In this document: positions 6,280 to 11,103 of the stretch, piece by piece
Layout of the letters: each line of letters begins with the position of its first letter
Position numbering within the stretch: position 1 is the stretch's first letter
Assembly (NCBI GenBank): GCA_035345935.1
Contig: DAORDK010000104.1
Location: forward strand, 1 to 11,103
DNA: 11,103 nt
Direction of reading: 5' to 3'
From: SSSZ01 sp035345935
GTDB taxonomy: Bacteria > Pseudomonadota > Gammaproteobacteria > Burkholderiales > Rhodocyclaceae
Translations under genes and position numbers: made by a program
Notes under the pieces: generated by a model
What the model was told of the DNA's origin: nothing
Database searches by the model: none
What the model saw: only the letters and a program-made list of their open reading frames with translations

Positions 6280-6642
6280 ATGTCCGACTGGAAAGCCCGC
6301 TACGAATCCGCTGCCGACGACGAAGCCGGTGCCTATGCCCGGTTGCCGGTGGCCAGACTCCTGGACGACATTCGTCGTCGCCGAACGGGCGGGTACAGCA
6401 CGATCTGGGGGGCTCTGGCCGAGCGGGCGACGCCCGAGGAGGCGGGCTGGGTCCTGTACGAATATCTGCTTTCGGACCAGCCCTATCTGGAGCGTTACCA
6501 CTGCGCCAGCGCCTTGCTGCGCATCTTGCGCTGTACGGAATTCGAGGCCGTCGAACTCTCCGCGTCATGGCCCGTGGTGGGCAGCAATTTGGCCCGCCTG
6601 CGGAATATCCTGGAAGAAACCGTTGGGTTGCCAGGAAGGTGA
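6280..6642 (+). CDS. Hypothetical helical protein, 120 aa
   Basis: Unrecognised family. The protein is almost entirely helical and acidic at the N-terminus (MSDWKARYESAADDEAGAYA). Later helices (RYHCASALLRILRC) recall short HEAT-like repeats, which would suit a protein-binding adaptor, but that is speculative. Two starts are possible. The ATG at 6280 gives a typical N-terminus but has no good ribosome binding site. A GTG at 6241 would add 13 residues and bring the start to within 7 bases of the previous stop. I prefer 6280 on sequence quality. It is followed by about 100 bases without a gene. Confidence 0.68.
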   Translation: MSDWKARYESAADDEAGAYARLPVARLLDDIRRRRTGGYSTIWGALAERATPEEAGWVLYEYLLSDQPYLERYHCASALLRILRCTEFEAVELSASWPVVGSNLARLRNILEETVGLPGR

Positions 6643-6744
6643 AGGCGGGGCATGCAGCGTCGTTTCCAGTGCAGCGCGCAGCGTCCATCCGTATCGGGGG
6701 GCCATGCCGCCCGGCTTCCGCTCCGACTCCATGATTGAAATCAG

Positions 6745-7032
6745 GTGAGCCCCAAGAAAACTCTCCTGGCTGTGGCCGCGGGCATCGGCCTTGCGAACGT
6801 CGTGCTGGCGTTTCTGGTCGAGCCCTATTCCTGCGAGGGCGGGCTGACGCTCTATTTTTGGGTTGGGGTCGTGTCTATCCTCGTTCTGGTCGTCCTGCCG
6901 TTCTTGCTGCTCCGAGGGCTTCCTGGGCTGCGCCGCCTAGCTTGGAGCGGCCTCCTCGGGGGCTGTGGCGCGGCCGTCTGGGTGGTCGGCCTGATCGTGG
7001 CCAATGTCCGCGTTTTTTGCCGTCTTTTTTGA
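6745..7032 (+). CDS. Small three-helix membrane protein, 95 aa
   Basis: Unrecognised inner-membrane protein. Three hydrophobic segments are visible at about 6-26, 36-58 and 67-90, separated by short loops. The first loop contains EPYSCEGG and the last helix is followed by CRLF. Start is a GTG with no clear ribosome binding site. The frame is preferred because hydrophobicity is continuous and the stop sits 11 bases before the next membrane gene. It is probably translated with that gene, which has the same size and topology in outline but no obvious sequence identity. Function is unknown. Confidence 0.68.
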   Translation: MSPKKTLLAVAAGIGLANVVLAFLVEPYSCEGGLTLYFWVGVVSILVLVVLPFLLLRGLPGLRRLAWSGLLGGCGAAVWVVGLIVANVRVFCRLF

Positions 7033-7043
7033 GGAAGCGATCC

Positions 7044-7322
7044 GTGATCTACCTCTATTGGATACTCGCCGTTCCCACCGGGGTCTTGGCGGGACTGGTC
7101 ATCCTGTTGACCCTTTCCGGACGCTCCTTGAGTTCCTCGACGCCTGACTGGCTGGCGATCCTGACCGCCGCCATCGTTCTCGCCCTGCTCGGATGGGGCT
7201 ACAACCTCGGCACTTCCGAGGGGAAGCCGGGACTGGCGGCATTGCTCGTCGTGGTCTCCTGGATAGTCTTCTTTGCGACCATGCTGGTCAACGGACTCCT
7301 GCACCAGAAGACCTGGAACTGA
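7044..7322 (+). CDS. Small three-helix membrane protein, 92 aa
   Basis: Unrecognised inner-membrane protein. Hydrophobic segments lie at about 2-25, 34-54 and 62-86, with a short charged loop containing GTSEGKPG. The start is a GTG preceded by GAGGAA with a 7-base spacer, a very good ribosome binding site. It overlaps the stop codon of the upstream membrane gene, a sign of coupled translation. An in-frame extension upstream is Arg/Pro-rich and not protein-like. The two small membrane proteins may form one complex; what they do, and whether they relate to the SulP transporter 145 bases downstream, cannot be told from sequence. Confidence 0.75.
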   Translation: MIYLYWILAVPTGVLAGLVILLTLSGRSLSSSTPDWLAILTAAIVLALLGWGYNLGTSEGKPGLAALLVVVSWIVFFATMLVNGLLHQKTWN

Positions 7323-7350
7323 GTCCGGCCGCCAGTACGCTTCCAGAGTG

Positions 7351-7368
7351 GCGCGCCGCCCGGCGCGC
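7351..7368 (+). other. GC-rich hairpin between membrane gene and sulP
   Basis: A seven-base perfect stem (GCGCGCC/GGCGCGC) with a four-base loop lies in the 145-base gap before the transporter gene. It lacks a following T-run, so it is not a standard intrinsic terminator. It could weaken read-through or shape the leader of the transporter transcript. Confidence 0.35.
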
Positions 7369-7457
7369 TCGGCGGCGCTTACCCATCGCAGGCAAAGGGG
7401 TTAAGATTTCCGGCGCGCTGTGCCTGCGCCGGGCGCGGCCTTTCAACCGTCAGTTAC

Positions 7458-7462
7458 AGGTG
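7458..7462 (+). promoter_or_regulatory. Ribosome binding site favouring the TTG start of sulP
   Basis: AGGTG lies 5 bases before the TTG at 7468-7470. The alternative GTG at 7420 has no purine-rich site upstream. This is why the transporter is annotated from 7468. Confidence 0.45.
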
Positions 7463-7467
7463 CCCTT

Positions 7468-9702
7468 TTGACTCCACGCCCTCCTTCGGTTGGCCTCAAG
7501 CCCTTGCTCGGCGGCAAGCAGGTTCCCGGCGATTTCTGGGGCGCCCTGGCGGCCATGCTGGTGGCGTTGCCGGCGTCCATCGCCTTCGGCGTCACCGTCT
7601 ATAGCGCCATCGACCCCAGCTACGGGGCCATCGGCGCCCTGGCCGGCATCATCGGTGCCACGGTGATCGGCCTGGTGGCTTCGACCCTGGGAGGCACCGA
7701 CCGCCTGATCAGTGCGCCCTGCGCCCCGGCCGCTGCCGTGCTCTCGGCTTTCGCCATCGATTTGACCAGCCAGGGCATGGCCGGCGGCACCGTCGTTCTC
7801 CTGCTCATCCTGCTCGGCGTCCTGGCCGGCATCGTGCAGCTCCTGCTGGGCTTCATCGGGGTCGGTCGCTTGATCAAGTACATTCCCTACCCGGTGGTCA
7901 GCGGCTACCTTTCCGGGGTGGGCTTGATCATCATCGGCAGCCAGATTCCCAAGTTCCTCGGGGCGCCCGCGGGAATCCGCTGGTGGGAAGCGCTGATTGC
8001 GCCCGGGATGTGGGACTGGCGCGGCGTTGCCGTGGGCGGGGCGACGGTGCTGGTGGCGGTGGCGGCGCCGCAATTGACCCAGCGGGTGCCCGGCACCATC
8101 CTCGGCATCCTCGCCGGGTTGTTGACTTACTTCGGCCTCGCTACCCAGGACCCGGCGCTTCTCGAGGTGAGCGGCAATCCCCTTGTCATCGGGACCCTGG
8201 GGGCTGCCAAGGAAGGCTATTTCTCTGCCATCACCGGCCGCTGGAACGAAATCGGCGAGTTGCGCCTGGGCCAGGTCGCCGGCCTCCTGGGCAGTGCCCT
8301 GACCCTGGCCGCGCTGCTTTCCATCGACACCTTGAAGACCTGTGTGGTCATCGACCAATTGACCCGTACCCGCCACGATTCCAATCGCGAACTGGTCGCC
8401 CAGGGCATCGCCAACGTCGCCTCGGCCGCGGTGGGCGGCATCGCCGGTGCCGGGACCATGGGGGCCACCCTGGTCAATCTCAGCAGCGGCGCCAAGACGC
8501 GCGTTTCGGGAGTTCTCGAAGGTCTGCTGGCCCTCGTCGCCGCGCTCATCCTGGGTTCCTTCCTGGCCTGGGTGCCGGTGGCGACCCTGGCCGGCATCCT
8601 GATCGTCATCGGCGTCCGCATGCTCGACCGCGAGCCGCTGCGCTTCATCGAATCCCGGGCCACGGTCTTCGACTTCGCAGTGGTCCTCGTCGTCGTCGTC
8701 GTGGCCCTCACCATCAGCCTCATCGCCGCATCTGCGGTGGGGGTGGCCATGGCCATCATCCTGTTCGTTCGCGAGCAGATCGGCGGTTCCGTGGTGCGCC
8801 ACAAGGTCTACGTCAACCAGATGTCGTCCACCTGGTACCGCCCCGAGGCGGAAATGCGCATCATCGAGCAGAAGGGCGATCAGGCCGTCATCTTCGAATT
8901 GCAGGGCAGCCTCTTTTTCGGGACCACGCAGCAACTCTATGCCGAACTCGAGCCGGAACTCGGCAAGCGCAAATACGTCATCCTAGACCTCAAGCGGGTG
9001 CAGTCCGTGGATGTCACCGCTGCCCACCTGTTGCACAACGTGCGCGACGCCCTGCAGGAACGGGGTGCCATGCTGCTGTTGTCGGGCGTCCGGGAGAAGC
9101 TGCCCAACGGCCGTAATCTGAGGGAGTTTCTCCAGCAGACTGCCGTAGTGATTCCGGACGACAGTGCGGTACGGGTGTTCCCGGAACTCGACGCCGCCAT
9201 CGAATGGGTGGAAGACCGCATTCTCGGCGAACGGGGGGCGCCGGCCGCCGAGGACGTGCCGATCCAGTTGCAGGAAATGGACCTGTTCAGCCACCGCAAG
9301 GACGAGACCCTCAAGGATCTGGAGGCGCGGATGGAATTGCGGACTTACAAGGCCGGCGAAACCATCTATGCCCTGGGTGCCGTCGGCGACGAGATCTACT
9401 GGATACGACGCGGTGCGGTGCGCATCTTCGCTCCCCTCGGCGCCGGCCGCAACCGCCACATCGCCAGCTTCGGCCGCGGCGATTTCTTCGGGGGTCTGGC
9501 CTTCCTCGACAATCGCCCCCGCGGCAACGATGCCGTGGCGGCAACCGACACCGAGGTCTACGTGTTGTCCCGCGAGCAGTTCAACCAACTCGCCGAGGAC
9601 CACAAGAAGCTCGCCTTCAGCCTGATTGCCGCCATCGCGCGTACGCTCGCCATCCGCCTTCGGCACGCGGATACCGAACTGACGATGCTGCAGGAGTATT
9701 GA
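7468..9702 (+). CDS. SulP-family anion transporter with STAS and cyclic-nucleotide-binding-like domains
   Basis: A 744-residue inner-membrane transporter of the SulP (SLC26) family. Residues about 20-430 form the multi-helix transport core, including GGTDRLISAPCAPAAAVLSA and NRELVAQGIANVASAAVGGI. A STAS domain follows (about 455-585, with LQGSLFFGTTQQL and YVILDLKRVQSVDVTAAHLL). A Crp-like cNMP-binding domain occupies about 604-744. In that domain the phosphate cassette reads FGGLAFLDNRPRGNDAV. The conserved Arg is kept, but the Glu that contacts the ribose is replaced by Gly, so ligand binding may be altered or lost. Family substrates include sulfate, bicarbonate, dicarboxylates and, in MOT1 relatives, molybdate; none can be assigned here. 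A GTG at 7420 would add 16 residues. It converges on nifE with 47 bases between stops. Confidence 0.93.
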   Translation: MTPRPPSVGLKPLLGGKQVPGDFWGALAAMLVALPASIAFGVTVYSAIDPSYGAIGALAGIIGATVIGLVASTLGGTDRLISAPCAPAAAVLSAFAIDLTSQGMAGGTVVLLLILLGVLAGIVQLLLGFIGVGRLIKYIPYPVVSGYLSGVGLIIIGSQIPKFLGAPAGIRWWEALIAPGMWDWRGVAVGGATVLVAVAAPQLTQRVPGTILGILAGLLTYFGLATQDPALLEVSGNPLVIGTLGAAKEGYFSAITGRWNEIGELRLGQVAGLLGSALTLAALLSIDTLKTCVVIDQLTRTRHDSNRELVAQGIANVASAAVGGIAGAGTMGATLVNLSSGAKTRVSGVLEGLLALVAALILGSFLAWVPVATLAGILIVIGVRMLDREPLRFIESRATVFDFAVVLVVVVVALTISLIAASAVGVAMAIILFVREQIGGSVVRHKVYVNQMSSTWYRPEAEMRIIEQKGDQAVIFELQGSLFFGTTQQLYAELEPELGKRKYVILDLKRVQSVDVTAAHLLHNVRDALQERGAMLLLSGVREKLPNGRNLREFLQQTAVVIPDDSAVRVFPELDAAIEWVEDRILGERGAPAAEDVPIQLQEMDLFSHRKDETLKDLEARMELRTYKAGETIYALGAVGDEIYWIRRGAVRIFAPLGAGRNRHIASFGRGDFFGGLAFLDNRPRGNDAVAATDTEVYVLSREQFNQLAEDHKKLAFSLIAAIARTLAIRLRHADTELTMLQEY

Positions 9703-9749
9703 CCGGAATTCCGGCCCCAGCGTGACCGTGACCTGAATGAGAACAGACC

Positions 9750-11103
9750 CTAGACTTGCAGCACGTTTCCCGCTGCATTCTGCCGCGCCCAGGGTGCCGG
9801 TTTGCGCACCGCATGCCACACCGGGCTGTTCATGGAAAGAGCCAACTGGCGGGCGAGTTCGACCATGCCGTCGTAGCCGGCATAGCCAAATTCCCGCTCC
9901 TGGTTGATGTCGAGGAAGGGGATGCGCGCCTTGAGCGCGGTGTACAGGTTGCGGCCGCCGGCAATGAGAATGTCGGCCTGGTATTCGCGGTAGATGGAAA
10001 GCAAGGCCTTGGGGCTGCCGTCGTCGATCATCTTGGTGTCTTCGCCCATCAGCTCCCGAATGCGGGCCTTGTCTTCCTCCGTCGACTTCTTGGTGCCCGT
10101 GGCGACGACCTTCATGCCCAGATCCTGCAGGGCCGAGACGATGGACCAGGACTTGACCCCGCCGGTGTAGAGCAGCACGCGCTTGCCGGTGAGGCGCTTG
10201 CGCCAGGGTTCCAGGTCGGCCCTGGATTTGGCCTCTTCGCGGGCGATGACCACCTCGGTGCGGGCGATGAGGTCCGGGTCGCCGATGAGGCGGGCGAAAT
10301 CCCGGAGCGCATTGGTCACGTCCTGGACCCCGTAGAAGCTGCCTTCGAAGAAGGGGATGCCGTAGCTGTCCTGCATCTTGCGGGCGACGTTGAGGAGTGC
10401 CTTGGCGCACACCACCATGTTCACCTGAGCCCGGTGCATGGTCTGTACTTCGTGGAAACGGGAATCGCCGGAGAGGGTGCACAGGATGCGCAGGCCCAGC
10501 TCGTCAAACAAGGGGGCCACGTGCCAGAATTCGCCGGCGATGTTGTATTCGCCGATGAGGTTCACGTCGTAGGTGGGTCGCCCGTCGGGGCGCGGCTTGG
10601 CCGGGGCCGGTTCCCGGGTGCCGATGACGTGCTTGAACATGGATTCGCCGGCAAGGCGGTTACCGAGGTTCTTGGTCCCGTAGAAGCCGGCCGCATCGAC
10701 CGGCACCACCGGCGTTCCCCAGCGCTCGGTCGCCGCCCTGCAGACGGCCTCCACGTCGTCGCCGATGAGGGCGGTGACGCAGGTGTTATAGACGAAGACG
10801 GCGGCAGGTCCGTAGCTGTCGATGGCCTGCTTGATGGCGTGAAACAGGCGTTTTTCGCCGCGGCCCATGACCACGTCGGTTTCCGACAGGTCGGTGGTCA
10901 TGCCGATGCGGTAGAGGGTGACGCCGGAGGAGCGGGTGCCCCGGTTATCCCAGGAGGAGCCGGCGCAGGCGATGGGGCCATGGACGATGTGGGCGACATC
11001 GGCGATGGGCAGCAGCGCGATCTGGGCGCCGTCGAAGGAACAGCCGCCGGCCGTGGCGCCGGGCTTGGGCCGGGCGCACCCGGACTTTTCCTTCTTGTTG
11101 TGG
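9750..11103 (-). CDS. nifE: NifE, alpha subunit of the NifEN cofactor scaffold (N-terminus cut by window edge)
   Basis: 450 residues are readable, and the frame stays open to the window edge. By cysteine register with Azotobacter NifE, about 16 N-terminal residues are missing. The partner is NifN; together they mature the FeMo-cofactor precursor. Visible cluster ligands have the expected spacing: Cys in AGGCSFDGA, 25 residues later GPIAC, and 62 later YNTCVTALIGDD (equivalents of C37, C62, C124). The Cys in QVNMVVCAKAL corresponds to the C250 region. GEYNIAGEFWHV and CTLSGDSRFHEVQTMHRAQ are NifE-type. A start at the internal Met (10899-10901) would delete two cluster ligands, so it is wrong. 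Unlike most clusters, nifN does not follow; an opposite-strand transporter gene does. Confidence 0.97.
   Translation of the reverse strand, partial: HNKKEKSGCARPKPGATAGGCSFDGAQIALLPIADVAHIVHGPIACAGSSWDNRGTRSSGVTLYRIGMTTDLSETDVVMGRGEKRLFHAIKQAIDSYGPAAVFVYNTCVTALIGDDVEAVCRAATERWGTPVVPVDAAGFYGTKNLGNRLAGESMFKHVIGTREPAPAKPRPDGRPTYDVNLIGEYNIAGEFWHVAPLFDELGLRILCTLSGDSRFHEVQTMHRAQVNMVVCAKALLNVARKMQDSYGIPFFEGSFYGVQDVTNALRDFARLIGDPDLIARTEVVIAREEAKSRADLEPWRKRLTGKRVLLYTGGVKSWSIVSALQDLGMKVVATGTKKSTEEDKARIRELMGEDTKMIDDGSPKALLSIYREYQADILIAGGRNLYTALKARIPFLDINQEREFGYAGYDGMVELARQLALSMNSPVWHAVRKPAPWARQNAAGNVLQV

Noticed and set aside
5154..6281. 375-codon open frame on the minus strand across several small plus-strand genes
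   Set aside because: Gln/Gly/His-rich with no domain; the plus strand has ribosome binding sites, a signal peptide and natural protein composition.
7450..8934. 494-codon minus-strand frame opposite the SulP gene
   Set aside because: Extremely Asp/Gly/Gln/His-rich, typical antisense of a hydrophobic transporter.
9703..9714. CCGGAATTCCGG as an intrinsic terminator
   Set aside because: The palindrome has no loop and no T-run on either side.
8983..10482. 499-codon minus-strand frame spanning the nifE end and sulP
   Set aside because: It is out of frame with nifE and antisense to the STAS and cNMP domains, so it cannot be a real fusion.

Overview
The window is part of a nitrogen-fixation (nif) locus from a GC-rich betaproteobacterium. 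A Rhodocyclales-type organism (Dechloromonas/Azonexus/Accumulibacter/Zoogloea-like) is the best guess. The grounds are NifE/NifN/NifX of the Mo-nitrogenase type, a PEP-CTERM sorting-signal protein, and RpoN-style promoters. The taxonomic placement is an inference; no rRNA or tRNA gene is present.

Left block (1-2411, all minus strand): nifN, nifX, an RseC-family membrane protein with a CxxC-x5-C cluster, and the first 33 codons of a NifX-associated DUF269 gene. They are tightly packed with overlapping starts and stops and look like one operon, nifN-nifX-rseC-like-DUF269. Directly upstream of nifN (2447-2522) lies a complete nitrogen-fixation control region. It has a -24/-12 sigma-54 promoter, a consensus IHF site, and a perfect TGT-N10-ACA NifA upstream activator sequence.

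Right block (9750-11103, minus strand): nifE, lacking only about 16 N-terminal residues at the window edge. NifE and NifN form the NifEN scaffold on which the FeMo-cofactor precursor matures, and their genes are normally adjacent. Here about 7.3 kb separates them.

Middle block (2582-9702, every recognised gene on the plus strand, opposite to nif): a DUF4160/DUF2442 pair; a PEP-CTERM exported protein behind a sigma-54-like promoter with a palindromic upstream site; about 0.9 kb without a convincing gene; six small genes of unknown function (four soluble or exported, two tiny three-helix membrane proteins); and a SulP anion transporter fused to STAS and Crp-like cyclic-nucleotide-binding domains, which converges on nifE.

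Because the middle genes run against nif, nifE transcription is unlikely to reach nifN. The separate NifA/IHF/sigma-54 region in front of nifN is therefore the likely way the split NifEN pair stays co-regulated. The SulP protein could supply sulfate, molybdate or another anion, but its substrate cannot be read from the sequence. The most interesting unexplained material is the 4995-7322 small-gene cassette and the RseC-like protein inside the nifN operon.
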